A DNA stretch of 64,000 nucleotides from Ignavibacteriales bacterium (GTDB lineage: Bacteria; Bacteroidota; Ignavibacteria; Ignavibacteriales; Ignavibacteriaceae), in the NCBI GenBank assembly GCA_016707115.1, contig JADJIH010000002.1, positions 248,001 through 312,000 on the forward strand. Reading direction: 5' to 3'. Under the pieces are notes generated by a model. The model was not told the origin of the DNA and did not search any database. It was given only the letters and a program-made list of their open reading frames with translations. The first letter of the stretch is position 1; each line of letters starts with the position of its first letter. The position numbers and the translations under genes were made by a program. This document shows, in pieces, positions 37,864 through 46,404 of the stretch.

Positions 37864-38778
37864 TCACTCTTTATCCTTGCTACGCACATATCCAAACGAC
37901 TTTAGCATATTCAGATTAGAACGCCATTTTTCTCTTACCTTAACTCTTAGTTCAAGATAAACTTCACGATCTAAAAATTCTTCAATGCTTTTTCTGGATT
38001 TTTCACCAAGTGATTTAATTGCTCTTCCTTCTTTTCCGATGATTATTGGTTTCTGACTTTCTCTTTCCACAACAATTTCCGCACTGATATAGTCTTTTGA
38101 ATTTTCTCTTTCAATAAATTCGGCAATTAAAACTTCACAGCTATATGGGACTTCATCTTCATAAAGTTCAAATAATTTTTCACGAATAATTTCGGTAACA
38201 AAAAATCTTTCAGTCTCTTCAGAAACAATATCATCGGGATAAAACTTTGCACCTTCAGGCAAACACTCAACAATATCGTTTAGTAATCTTTCAAGATTAA
38301 ATTTAAGATTAGCAGAAACAGGAATAACTGATTTAAAGATATTCAGTTTTTCAAATCTCTCAATCAGCGAAAGTGCCTGCTCTTGTGAAATAGTATCAAT
38401 CTTATTAAGCACTAGAATTTTTGGATTCTTTTTTTCGCTAATTACTTTCTGAATGTATTCATTTTCTTCCGATCCCTTAAATGATTGCTCAGAACTTACA
38501 TCATAAATAATTACAAATACATCTGCATCCTTAACAGAAAGATCAATATCATCCATCATTTTTTCCTGCAGAAGATATGCAGGTTTTAAAATTCCCGGAG
38601 TATCAAGAAAAACTACTTGATAATTTTCTTCGGATAAAATTCCAAGTATTCTTTTACGTGTTGTTTGTGGTTTAGATGTGGTGATGGAAATTTTTTGTCC
38701 AAGTAAAGCATTCATAAGAGTTGATTTACCAACATTTGGCAATCCAATAATAGCAGCGTAACCGGCTTTTGTATTCAT
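37864..38778 (-). CDS. era: GTPase Era
   Basis: The 304-residue protein has G1 GLPNVGKST, G2 region TTSKPQTTR, G3 DTPGIL, G4 NKID and a C-terminal KH RNA-binding domain with IGKEGRAIKSLG. Era binds 16S rRNA and helps 30S assembly. All motifs are intact and the length is normal. It lies at the head of the downstream envelope and isoprenoid gene group. Confidence 0.97.
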   Translation of the reverse strand: MNTKAGYAAIIGLPNVGKSTLMNALLGQKISITTSKPQTTRKRILGILSEENYQVVFLDTPGILKPAYLLQEKMMDDIDLSVKDADVFVIIYDVSSEQSFKGSEENEYIQKVISEKKNPKILVLNKIDTISQEQALSLIERFEKLNIFKSVIPVSANLKFNLERLLNDIVECLPEGAKFYPDDIVSEETERFFVTEIIREKLFELYEDEVPYSCEVLIAEFIERENSKDYISAEIVVERESQKPIIIGKEGRAIKSLGEKSRKSIEEFLDREVYLELRVKVREKWRSNLNMLKSFGYVRSKDKE

Positions 38779-38878
38779 TCTTGTCTTTTATTTTTTAATG
38801 ATGTGCAAATATACGAAATGGACGGGCAATATAAGGCAGGATAACATATCAAAGGATGGAAAATTCTTAAAAAGTAAA

Positions 38879-38912
38879 GTCACACTTCGATGGCAATACC
38901 ACTCAGTGTGAC
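38879..38912. repeat. short intergenic hairpin, GTCACACTT family
   Basis: GTCACACTTCGATGG...ACTCAGTGTGAC forms a stem from the ends GTCACACT and AGTGTGAC. It is the shortest copy, about half the length of the others, and lies directly after the anti-sigma gene stop. Confidence 0.75.
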
Positions 38913-38920
38913 AATAGTTT

Positions 38921-39430
38921 TCAATGGCTAAAATTCTTTTTAGAATGTTTCTGATAATCGTAAAGAAAGTATCCAGAAATCAGCATAATAAACGATAGCA
39001 CCGAACCCAATATTGTAATATTTTTTTGGCCAAATAAATTTGAGATATAATCACCAAGATCTTTAGTATAAGTTGTAACCATTTCTGATGATTGGGTTGG
39101 TTGCATTGAAGAAATAACCTGAAATAAAACATATCCGGTAATTCCGAGTATTACCAATCCCAAGAGTGATAAAATAGATAAAAGAAAATATTTCTGTTGT
39201 TGAGCAATTACAGATCTCTTGTTCAACTTATTCATAACAAGTTTTGTAAAATCGATCGAGGGTGATTCTTCTTCAATTGAGTTTAAAAGATTATGAGCTT
39301 TTAAAAGTGCCTCATATCTCTTCTTAACTTCCAATGAACTTTCAATAGAAATCCTAACTAAATCTTTTTCATCTTGATTGAGTTCACCATCTAAATACTT
39401 ATTTAATAATTCATCATCTATATTATTCAT
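38921..39430 (-). CDS. putative anti-sigma factor with two membrane segments
   Basis: The 169-residue protein has an acidic N-terminus (DDELLNKYLDGELNQDEKDLV) like the anti-sigma domain of RsrA/ChrR-like proteins but lacks the HxxxCxxC zinc motif. Two hydrophobic segments follow (about 82-108 and 137-158). It overlaps the ECF sigma gene by four bases, the usual pairing for a sigma factor and its membrane-bound inhibitor. It presumably holds the sigma factor until an envelope signal releases it. The role is inferred from position and layout. Confidence 0.8.
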   Translation of the reverse strand: MNNIDDELLNKYLDGELNQDEKDLVRISIESSLEVKKRYEALLKAHNLLNSIEEESPSIDFTKLVMNKLNKRSVIAQQQKYFLLSILSLLGLVILGITGYVLFQVISSMQPTQSSEMVTTYTKDLGDYISNLFGQKNITILGSVLSFIMLISGYFLYDYQKHSKKNFSH

Positions 39431-39993
39431 ATAACTTCCTGAAATAAATTTCTTTTCTCTATTATTTCTCTTAACAAATTTCTTGAACGATGCAGAATTA
39501 CTTTTACATTTGACACAGAAATTTGTAAAACCTCACAAATCTCTTCAGTGCTCATTTCTTCAAGATAAAACATTGATACCACAGCTGCATTTTTTGGCGG
39601 AAGTTCATTAACAATCTTTTTTATTAATACTGAGTTATCTTCTTTAATAAAATCATCAGCTAAATATTTACTTTCAAGATAATGCAAATCATCAACAGAA
39701 CTCATTTCATTTTCAATTTTTCTTTTAGCACTCGAAAGTTTTGTTAATGCCGAGTTATAAACTATTCTATAAAACCATGTTGAAAACTTTGATTCAAATT
39801 TAAAAGTACTCAAGTTATTGTAAGCTTTCAAAAAACAATCCATCAAAACTTCTTCAGCATCAAAATCATTTTTTAACATTCGTTTAAGCATAGTAAATGC
39901 TTTATTCTTATATCTATCAATAAGAACAGAAAAATCCGCCTGATTACCTTTTTTTACGGATTCAATAATTTCAACATCGGTAAGGTTTTTCAT
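39427..39993 (-). CDS. ECF-type RNA polymerase sigma factor
   Basis: The protein has sigma region 2 (FSVLIDRYKNKAFTMLKRML, DAEEVLMDCFLKAYNNL, FKFESKFSTWFYRIVYN) and region 4 (LPPKNAAVVSMFYLEEMSTEEICEVL and SVSNVKVILHRSRNLLRE). An upstream ATG at 39999 is in frame. A predicted promoter with its -10 element at 40004-40009 places transcription at about 39997, so I use the ATG at 39993; the mRNA would then be almost leaderless. It overlaps an anti-sigma gene. A matching promoter drives the divergent 40186 gene. Confidence 0.9.
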   Translation of the reverse strand: MKNLTDVEIIESVKKGNQADFSVLIDRYKNKAFTMLKRMLKNDFDAEEVLMDCFLKAYNNLSTFKFESKFSTWFYRIVYNSALTKLSSAKRKIENEMSSVDDLHYLESKYLADDFIKEDNSVLIKKIVNELPPKNAAVVSMFYLEEMSTEEICEVLQISVSNVKVILHRSRNLLREIIEKRNLFQEVI

Positions 39994-40003
39994 TATCATA
40001 ATA

Positions 40004-40032
40004 GACTAAATCATCTTGCCAAAGGTTACAAA
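40004..40032 (-). promoter_or_regulatory. predicted ECF promoter upstream of the sigma gene
   Basis: Reading the minus strand, TTTGTAACCT is followed by 13 bases and then TTAGTC. The same pair of elements with exactly the same spacing occurs on the plus strand at 40079-40107. This suggests autoregulation by the ECF sigma factor. Not tested. Confidence 0.72.
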
Positions 40033-40078
40033 TATCTATATGCGGTAGAAATTTAGTTTGAAATTATTATAGAATCAA

Positions 40079-40107
40079 TTTGTAACCTAAAACAAAAGGT
40101 CTTAGTC
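40079..40107 (+). promoter_or_regulatory. predicted ECF promoter of the DUF6249-like gene
   Basis: TTTGTAACCT at 40079-40088, a 13-base spacer and TTAGTC at 40102-40107. It mirrors the promoter in front of the sigma gene. The expected start of transcription is about 70 bases before the downstream ATG. Confidence 0.72.
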
Positions 40108-40185
40108 AAATGTTGTAGAGAATTAAATAAGTAATTAAAAATTAAATCCTATTCTTTTAAGGATTAGAAACAAAGGAGAAATAAA

Positions 40186-40536
40186 ATGCACGGACCAGAA
40201 ATAATCGCAGTATTTATCCCTATAATAATAACTCTCGTAATCGGAGTTGTTTTGATTGTACATTTCTATTTGCATTCAAAAGAAAAGCAAATGCTAATAG
40301 AAAAAGGACTATCAACAGAGGAGATTAAACAGTTCTTCCAGGAAAAGAAAGATGGACTTTGGTTGATGAAGATTGGAATCATCTCAATTGCTTTCGGTAT
40401 TGGTTTAGGATTTGGTATGTTTATGGAAGATACAACTACAAAGGAATACTGGGTTCCACTCTCGTTATTTGTGGGCACAGGGGTTGGATTTGTAGTTGCT
40501 AATGTTCTTTCAGATAAAATGAAAAAGGATAAATAA
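40186..40536 (+). CDS. DUF6249-like small membrane protein, likely ECF sigma target
   Basis: The 116-residue protein has three hydrophobic segments (about 7-28, 60-80 and 88-106). Between them lie EKQMLIEKGLSTEEIKQFF and KDGLWLMKIGIISIAFGIGLG, the pattern of the DUF6249 family common in Bacteroidota. Its function is unknown. AAAGGAGAAATAAA precedes the ATG, one of the better ribosome sites in this window. It is divergent from the sigma/anti-sigma pair and has the matching promoter, so it is the likely target gene of that sigma factor. Confidence 0.82.
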   Translation: MHGPEIIAVFIPIIITLVIGVVLIVHFYLHSKEKQMLIEKGLSTEEIKQFFQEKKDGLWLMKIGIISIAFGIGLGFGMFMEDTTTKEYWVPLSLFVGTGVGFVVANVLSDKMKKDK

Positions 40537-40550
40537 TAATATCGAATATT

Positions 40551-40605
40551 GAACAAGGAATATTGAACGAAAAAGTTAAACTTCTAAATTCATAATTCCT
40601 TGTTC
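40551..40605. repeat. intergenic hairpin between convergent genes
   Basis: GAACAAGGAAT (40551-40561) pairs exactly with ATTCCTTGTTC (40595-40605). The AATATTGAACAAGGAATATTGA type of sequence is a frequent intergenic motif in Bacteroidota. It sits between the convergent 40186 gene and trxB, so it may act as a two-way transcription barrier. Confidence 0.7.
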
Positions 40606-40629
40606 GTTATTCTTAATTCAGTTGTGTCT

Positions 40630-41589
40630 TTATTCCTGCGCTTCTAACCATCGTTCTGCATCAAGCGCAGCCATACAACCTGTACCCGCAGCAGTTATTG
40701 CCTGCCTGTATGTATGATCGGCAACATCGCCTGCAGCAAAGACGCCTTCAATATTTGTATAAGTTGAACCAGGTTTTATTTTTAGATATCCGGTTTCATC
40801 CATATCTAAAATTCCATTAAACAATTTTGTATTTGGTTGATGTCCAATCCCAATAAATAATCCATCAGCTTTAAATTCTGTGGTTGAACCATCTTTAGTG
40901 TCCTTCAGAATTACACCAGTCATACTTTTTCTGCCATTCTCTTCCGTTCCAATAACCTCTTTGATTACTTTGTTTGTTAACAATTTTATCTTTGGATTTT
41001 TCTGAACTCTCTCGGTCATAATTTTTGAAGCACGGAATTCGTCTCTCCTATGAATTATAGTAACTTCATCAGCAAATTTTGTTAAGAAGTTTGCTTCTTC
41101 CATTGCTGTATCACCACCGCCAACAACAATTACTTTTAATCCTTTAAAGAAAAATCCATCGCAAGTTGCACAGGCTGAAACACCGTAACCCATATATTTC
41201 GTTTCACTTTCCAATCCAAGTAATTTTGCTGATGCTCCAGTAGAGATGATAATTGAATCAGCAGTATAATTTTCATCATAAGATTTTACTTTGAATGGAC
41301 GACTTGAAAAATCAACTTCAGTTATTTCTTTATAAAACGATTGTGCACCAAAACGCTGAGCTTGTTTACGCATAACATCCATCAAAGCTGGGCCATCGAT
41401 ACCATGTTCGAATCCAGGATAATTTTCAACTTCTGTTGTGATTGTTAGCTGGCCGCCTGGCTGCATTCCTTCAAATATTACAGGATTAAGATTTGCACGA
41501 CTTGCATAAATTGCAGCAGTTAAACCTGCAGGACCAGATCCAATAATTAAAACTTTAAAATGATTTTTTTGATTTGCTTGTTCAGACAT
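40630..41589 (-). CDS. trxB: thioredoxin reductase
   Basis: The 319-residue flavoprotein has an N-terminal FAD motif GSGPAGLTAAIYASRA, a redox pair in SACATCDGFF, an NADPH motif VVGGGDTAMEEANFL and a C-terminal FAD motif GVFAAGDVAD. It reduces thioredoxin with NADPH. The length and the CxxC are standard for the low-molecular-weight class. It is followed by a hairpin repeat and preceded by queG. Confidence 0.96.
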   Translation of the reverse strand: MSEQANQKNHFKVLIIGSGPAGLTAAIYASRANLNPVIFEGMQPGGQLTITTEVENYPGFEHGIDGPALMDVMRKQAQRFGAQSFYKEITEVDFSSRPFKVKSYDENYTADSIIISTGASAKLLGLESETKYMGYGVSACATCDGFFFKGLKVIVVGGGDTAMEEANFLTKFADEVTIIHRRDEFRASKIMTERVQKNPKIKLLTNKVIKEVIGTEENGRKSMTGVILKDTKDGSTTEFKADGLFIGIGHQPNTKLFNGILDMDETGYLKIKPGSTYTNIEGVFAAGDVADHTYRQAITAAGTGCMAALDAERWLEAQE

Positions 41590-41679
41590 TTTTTCTCCAA
41601 AACTGATTATGAGCTAAAATTAAATTTTTGTACTTGTAAGATTCAGATAAGTTGGTGAAGATTCAAGACGTGCGATTGA

Positions 41680-42600
41680 TCAATCAAATAAGAATTTTGC
41701 ATTTCTTTGTAAACCTTTTAGCTTTGTGCGTTTTATCGGACTCTCAGAAAATCTTTCTTTAAAAGAATGATTATCTAAAGCTAAAACCTCATCAAAGGAT
41801 ATTTCTTTATTCTTAGGGTAAAAATCTTTAACCGATGTAACAACTGAAAATTTATTATTCCATGGACAAACATCCTGACAAATATCACAACCAAAAATCC
41901 AGTTATCAAACTTCCCTTTTAACTCAACAGGAATTTCATCTTTGTTCTCAATTGTTTGAAATGAAATACATTTATTTGCATCAACAACATACTCACTTAG
42001 AATCGCATTTGTTGGACAAGCATCAATACAAGCGGTGCAAGTTCCACAATGATCAGTAATTATTTCAGAGTACTCAAACTCAAAATTTGTAATGATGTTA
42101 GCAATAAAGAACCAGCTTCCAATGTTTGGATTAATTACATTTGTATGTTTACCCATCCAGCCAATTCCTGCCCTTACAGCCCAGGCTTTATCCATAACTG
42201 GTCCAGTATCAACATATGATAGAGTTTCAAGTTCAGGTTCAAGTTCTTTTAATTCTGTCTCAAGTTCATTTAGTTTTTGCCAGATGACAAGATGGTAATC
42301 TTTTCCCCATGCATAACGTGAGATCTTGCCTTTATCAATTTCATTAGAATATTTTTCTGGTGTGTAATAATTGAGTGCTAGTGAAATAATACTTTTTGCA
42401 GTAGGGAGAATTTCTTTTACATCTTTTCTTTTATGGAGATTTCTCTCCATATAATTCATTGTAGCTTGATAACCTTTTTCTACCCAAGTTTCTAAATTTT
42501 TAGTTTCTTCAACAAGCAATTCAGCTTTTGCAAAACCCACAATATCAAATCCAAGTTGCTTTACTTTTTCGATTACTATTTGATTAGTTAGTTTAGACAT
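41680..42600 (-). CDS. queG: epoxyqueuosine reductase
   Basis: The 306-residue protein has the QueG corrin-binding region (VDTGPVMDKAWAVRAGIGWMGKHTNVI) and two [4Fe-4S] motifs (HCGTCTACIDACPTNAI and CDICQDVCPWN). It ends in KLKGLQRNAKFLFD, typical of shorter QueG proteins without the HEAT-repeat extension. It reduces epoxyqueuosine to queuosine in tRNA with cobalamin. folE in the window makes the pathway precursor, but other que genes are not here. Confidence 0.94.
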   Translation of the reverse strand: MSKLTNQIVIEKVKQLGFDIVGFAKAELLVEETKNLETWVEKGYQATMNYMERNLHKRKDVKEILPTAKSIISLALNYYTPEKYSNEIDKGKISRYAWGKDYHLVIWQKLNELETELKELEPELETLSYVDTGPVMDKAWAVRAGIGWMGKHTNVINPNIGSWFFIANIITNFEFEYSEIITDHCGTCTACIDACPTNAILSEYVVDANKCISFQTIENKDEIPVELKGKFDNWIFGCDICQDVCPWNNKFSVVTSVKDFYPKNKEISFDEVLALDNHSFKERFSESPIKRTKLKGLQRNAKFLFD

Positions 42601-42612
42601 TAAAGAATATCA

Positions 42613-42942
42613 TCACCATTTTAGTTCCTTTGCTTTTACTATAGCGAACACTTCATCATCAATAATCTTAACTTGATATGAATCCAAACCTCTTGCGCCA
42701 GTTGGTTGTTTACCAGTTTTAAGATTAAACATCCAGCCGTGAGCAGGACATACAACGCAGCCATCTTCAACAAATCCATCATAAATAACTGAGGTATGTT
42801 GGTGCGGACAAACATTATTTAGAACAAAAATTTCACCATTAACTTTAAATACTGCAATATCAACATCATTGATTAAAAATCTTTTCCCTTGATTTTCACT
42901 TAACTCAGAGACTCTACAAACTTTTGTAAATCCATCTTCCAT
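42613..42942 (-). CDS. Rieske [2Fe-2S] ferredoxin, NirD/BphF-like
   Basis: The 109-residue protein has the Rieske motifs CPHQHTSV (Cys45, His47) and CPAHGWMFN (Cys65, His68). With no membrane anchor it resembles soluble Rieske ferredoxins and nitrite reductase small subunits. No oxygenase or NirB gene is nearby. Its ATG overlaps the last bases of the MBL gene, and queG follows 12 bases downstream, so the three probably share a transcript. Its electron partner is unknown. Confidence 0.9.
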   Translation of the reverse strand: MEDGFTKVCRVSELSENQGKRFLINDVDIAVFKVNGEIFVLNNVCPHQHTSVIYDGFVEDGCVVCPAHGWMFNLKTGKQPTGARGLDSYQVKIIDDEVFAIVKAKELKW

Positions 42943-43787
42943 TATTCAAAATCCTTAAAAACTTTATTCTGAATGATTCCCTTTTCTGAATGCTTAACTG
43001 TGGCCAACGCTAAATCAGGATCGTGACCAAAGTATAAATGCCAGTTTTCATCAGCCGCCAATTGTAAATATTTTTTCTTTTCCTGAACTGTTATCATAGG
43101 CTGCAGATCATATCCCATCACATATGGAATTCTAATATGTGAAATGAAAGGCATCAGATCAGCACAATATAGAATTGAGTTCGAAGAATCAGAAATTTTT
43201 ATCATTTGCTGTGCAAACGTATGCCCATTAATAATTCTAAAAGAAATGTTATCATCAAAATCAATCTCGCCATCTACAAGATGCAGAACTCCTTCTTTAA
43301 CAAGCGGCTCAAAATTTTCTTTGATGTAACTTCCTTTGTCTCTGTCTGATGGATTCATTGCCCATTCAAAATTTTTCTTTTGAACAAAATATTTTGCATT
43401 TGGAAAAGCCGGAACAAGTTTTCCATTTTCATATTTTGTTGATCCACCTGTATGATCAAAATGAAGATGAGTTAAAATTACATCCGTAATCTCATCAGTT
43501 TTTACCCCGCTAAGTTCAAGAGCATTTTTAATTTCAAGTTTGGGATCAATTCGATAAATATTTTTGGATTTTTCGTCCCATTTATTTCCCATTCCGGTAT
43601 CGATTAAAATCTTTTTATCATCACTAATTAACAAGAGATTTCTGGTTGATAGTGTAACTCGATTCAATTCATCCGGTGGATTAGTTTTTTCCCAAAGTGG
43701 TTTTGGAATTATTCCAAACATAGCTCCGCCATCTAAACCGATAAAACCAGAGAGTATAGTCTTTAATTTGTACTTGCCAATTTGCAT
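42942..43787 (-). CDS. metallo-beta-lactamase-fold hydrolase
   Basis: The 281-residue protein has the MBL motif THLHFDHTGG (His107, His109, Asp111, His112), a further His in INGHTFAQQ, an Asp in LYCADLMPF and a His in YFGHDPD. All zinc ligands are visible. The layout is like lactonase/AttM-type members, so a lactone or ester substrate is possible. It is one base from the Rieske gene. No signal peptide is seen. Confidence 0.9.
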   Translation of the reverse strand: MQIGKYKLKTILSGFIGLDGGAMFGIIPKPLWEKTNPPDELNRVTLSTRNLLLISDDKKILIDTGMGNKWDEKSKNIYRIDPKLEIKNALELSGVKTDEITDVILTHLHFDHTGGSTKYENGKLVPAFPNAKYFVQKKNFEWAMNPSDRDKGSYIKENFEPLVKEGVLHLVDGEIDFDDNISFRIINGHTFAQQMIKISDSSNSILYCADLMPFISHIRIPYVMGYDLQPMITVQEKKKYLQLAADENWHLYFGHDPDLALATVKHSEKGIIQNKVFKDFE

Positions 43788-44124
43788 AGATTTTTTTTGT
43801 TTATTGAATTGAAGTTACAAAGCTTAAAAAGTAAAAAAAACAAAGCACACAAAAATCCAACCCAAAACAATTCTTGAAAACCTTCGATAATATCCTTATA
43901 AATGGATAATAATGTTCAGTTGAGTAAATATGTTAAATTATAAAATCTAATCAGAGGCTTTGTTATCAAGTATATAAAATATTCTTTGATTAGTGATAGC
44001 ATTACCACTTTTTAATAGTTTATAGCAATCAACTTTTGACAAACAACTTGGAACATTATTTGTCATTTATTTACCTAATAATCATGATATTTATTAAGTT
44101 TAACTTATCCAGCAAAGGAATCTT
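43788..44124. promoter_or_regulatory. divergent intergenic region with an inverted repeat before the TolC/PhnD array
   Basis: This 337-base gap separates the minus-strand MBL gene from the plus-strand TolC gene and holds no ORF that I trust. A perfect inverted repeat TGACAAA (44037-44043) and TTTGTCA (44059-44065) lies 60 bases before the TolC start, with 15 bases between the arms. It may be an operator for the downstream gene array. The TolC ATG has an AAAGGA ribosome site. Nothing else stands out. Confidence 0.5.
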
Positions 44125-45519
44125 ATGAAACAACAAACTCCATTATATATCGCGATGACAATACTGATTCTTTACAGTCTTGCTTTTCCACAAGAAAAAA
44201 TATACCAAAATCTTTCGATAAATGATTGTATAAAAATTGCAAAAGAAAACGGTAAACAAAAACAAATTGCTGAATCCAAAATAAATGTTAGCAAATCCCA
44301 ACTCAAACAAGCAGAATCTGGTAGATGGCCAAGTTTAGAACTGACATCAAAAGCATTTATGCAAGATGAACCGCAAAATTTTATTTTCCCATCTTCAAAT
44401 TTTGTTATACCGCCAATAGATTTTGGAATGGGGCCAATTCAATTTCCACCAATTACTGTTCCTTCACAAGATGTTAAGTTATTGGATAATAAAAGTATTA
44501 TAAGCGATCTGACACTCACTTATCCAATTTTTACAGGAGGAAAAGTTTCTTCAATCATTAAACAAGTTGAAAACAGTGTTCTTATTTCTCAGAACAATGT
44601 TGCTCTTGCAGAGACCGAGATTACATTGAATGTTAAGAAAGCATATTTCGCCGTTATCTTAACTGATCAATTATTGCAGATAGGAACCGACGCTTTTGAG
44701 AGATTTGAAGCAACTTATAATCTAACAGAGAGCCTATATCAAACCGGTTCAGGGACAGTAAATAAAATTGATTTTTTGAAAAACAAAATGAGTCTTGAAT
44801 CATTCAGAGGAATTGTTTCTGAACTCAAAAGCAAAAATGAAGTTGCCAAATCTGCTTTAAAATATTATTTGGGAGTTGATTTAGAATCTAATATTTCACT
44901 AAAAGATAAAACTTTGGAGTTTGAATACGTTATACCAAATGCAACTGAAACATTAGATAATCTTTTAACAACAAATTTACATCTGCAAAATCTGAATATA
45001 GCATCAAATATTTACGAAGCTAAAATTGATGAAGCACAAAGTGACTATTATCCATCCTTTGCATTATTTGGGAACTATCACAGACTTGATAATTCTTATG
45101 AATATGGGTTTGCAACAAATGAAAATAAAAATGTTTTTACGTTGGGATTAGGATTACAACTTTCGTTATTTAACGGATTTAGGACTGCTGGTAAAGTTGA
45201 AGAAAATGAAGCCGAGCTTAGGGGTATTCAGCTTCAAAAAGTTTTTGTGGAAGAAAGTTTAAAGATGAAATTAAAACAATTAGTTACTGAGTTAAATAAA
45301 TCTGAGGACAAAATTGTTAGCTCTAAAGAAGCAATGATCGCAGCTTCTGAAAATAGAGATTTAAACCTGCGTGCTTATCAAAACGAAATTGGTGAAGTTG
45401 CAGATTTTATCGAGGCACAGATAATGGAAGCTTTTATGATGGCTCAGTATCAACTTTCACTTTATGAAAGAGCTGATTTAAAATCTCAATTAGAAAGTTT
45501 ATTAAACAAAACAAATTGA
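44125..45519 (+). CDS. TolC-family outer-membrane efflux protein
   Basis: The 464-residue protein has a signal peptide (about 1-22) and two outer-membrane efflux repeats (about 28-220 and 250-455). It shows long coiled helices such as VNLKKAYFAV-like NVKKAYFAVILTDQLLQIGT, and barrel segments LTLTYPIFTGGKVSS and GLGLQLSLFNGFRTAGKVEENEA. TolC proteins form the outer-membrane channel of type I secretion and RND pumps. No membrane-fusion protein or pump gene is next to it. It is the first gene of a run of nine on one strand and ends with a one-base overlap (TGATG) with the next gene. Confidence 0.9.
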   Translation: MKQQTPLYIAMTILILYSLAFPQEKIYQNLSINDCIKIAKENGKQKQIAESKINVSKSQLKQAESGRWPSLELTSKAFMQDEPQNFIFPSSNFVIPPIDFGMGPIQFPPITVPSQDVKLLDNKSIISDLTLTYPIFTGGKVSSIIKQVENSVLISQNNVALAETEITLNVKKAYFAVILTDQLLQIGTDAFERFEATYNLTESLYQTGSGTVNKIDFLKNKMSLESFRGIVSELKSKNEVAKSALKYYLGVDLESNISLKDKTLEFEYVIPNATETLDNLLTTNLHLQNLNIASNIYEAKIDEAQSDYYPSFALFGNYHRLDNSYEYGFATNENKNVFTLGLGLQLSLFNGFRTAGKVEENEAELRGIQLQKVFVEESLKMKLKQLVTELNKSEDKIVSSKEAMIAASENRDLNLRAYQNEIGEVADFIEAQIMEAFMMAQYQLSLYERADLKSQLESLLNKTN

Positions 45520-46400
45520 TGATTTATAATATTATTAGATATAGAGCTATATTACTTTTACTTGGAGTTCTATTTGGCCATAATATTTCTTATTCCCAAA
45601 AATATGATGACCATGTATACAGATTAGTAATTTCGTCCAGTATGTTCCAGAATACGAAGCCAGAAGATGTAGAAGCATCAACAAAAATTTTAGCTGCTGA
45701 ATTGAACAAAAGTGGAAACATTATAGCTGAATTTGAAATTTCTGTTTGTGTGAACGAAAATGAATTGCTTGATAGTTTAAAATCGCAATTTGATATACTA
45801 TATATCTCACCAATTGAATACTTAAAATTAAAAAAGAAATTCAGCATTCAGCCAAGTTTGGTTTCTGAAATCGATAAGAATTACGGTGATATTTATTATC
45901 TAATCACAAATCAAAAAGAAAACAAAAAGACCTTAAAAGAAATTAAGAATGGAATTATTTATATTCTTTCAAATTCTGAAGGACAGGCACCATCATTATG
46001 GCTGGATAAAATTTTGAAAGATAGTAATCTACCCTCTAAAAAAAAGTTTTTCAAACAAGTCCTTTATGACTTCAAAACTACCAATGTGGTTTTACCAGTA
46101 TTTTTTAATAAAGCTGACGCTGCAATTGTAACAGAATCAGCTTTCAATCTTATCTGCGAATTAAATCCAAAAATTAAAAATGAAGCAATAATAGTCTTAA
46201 AATCAAAACCTTTTCCAAACGCCTTATTTTGTTTTGATGGAAGAAATAAAGATGATGAACGTAAAAGTTTTCTATTAAAATATCTTCAAGAACTTCATAA
46301 AAATAATTATGGCAAACAAGTTTTAACACTTTACATGGTAGATAGGTTGATACCCTTTAAACAGGAATATTTAGATAACATTCTAGAATTATATAAGTAA
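45519..46400 (+). CDS. PhnD-like exported binding protein, tandem paralogue 1
   Basis: This protein of about 293 residues has a signal peptide (ending YSQ) and a type 2 periplasmic-binding fold of the PhnD/SsuA type. Features shared by the array are MFQNTKPEDVEASTKILA near the N-terminus, TTNVVLPVFFNKADAAIVTE in the second lobe, and a C-terminal YGKQVLTLYMVDRLIPFK followed by EYLDNILELYK. The TTG at 45516 is an alternative start; the ATG at 45519 overlaps the TolC stop. No ABC permease or ATPase is encoded nearby. The ligand is unknown. Confidence 0.82.
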   Translation: MIYNIIRYRAILLLLGVLFGHNISYSQKYDDHVYRLVISSSMFQNTKPEDVEASTKILAAELNKSGNIIAEFEISVCVNENELLDSLKSQFDILYISPIEYLKLKKKFSIQPSLVSEIDKNYGDIYYLITNQKENKKTLKEIKNGIIYILSNSEGQAPSLWLDKILKDSNLPSKKKFFKQVLYDFKTTNVVLPVFFNKADAAIVTESAFNLICELNPKIKNEAIIVLKSKPFPNALFCFDGRNKDDERKSFLLKYLQELHKNNYGKQVLTLYMVDRLIPFKQEYLDNILELYK

Positions 46401-46404
46401 GAAT

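Noticed and set aside
44125..45519. Type I secretion or RND pump locus
   Set aside because: No membrane-fusion protein, ABC exporter or RND pump gene accompanies the TolC-type gene in the window.
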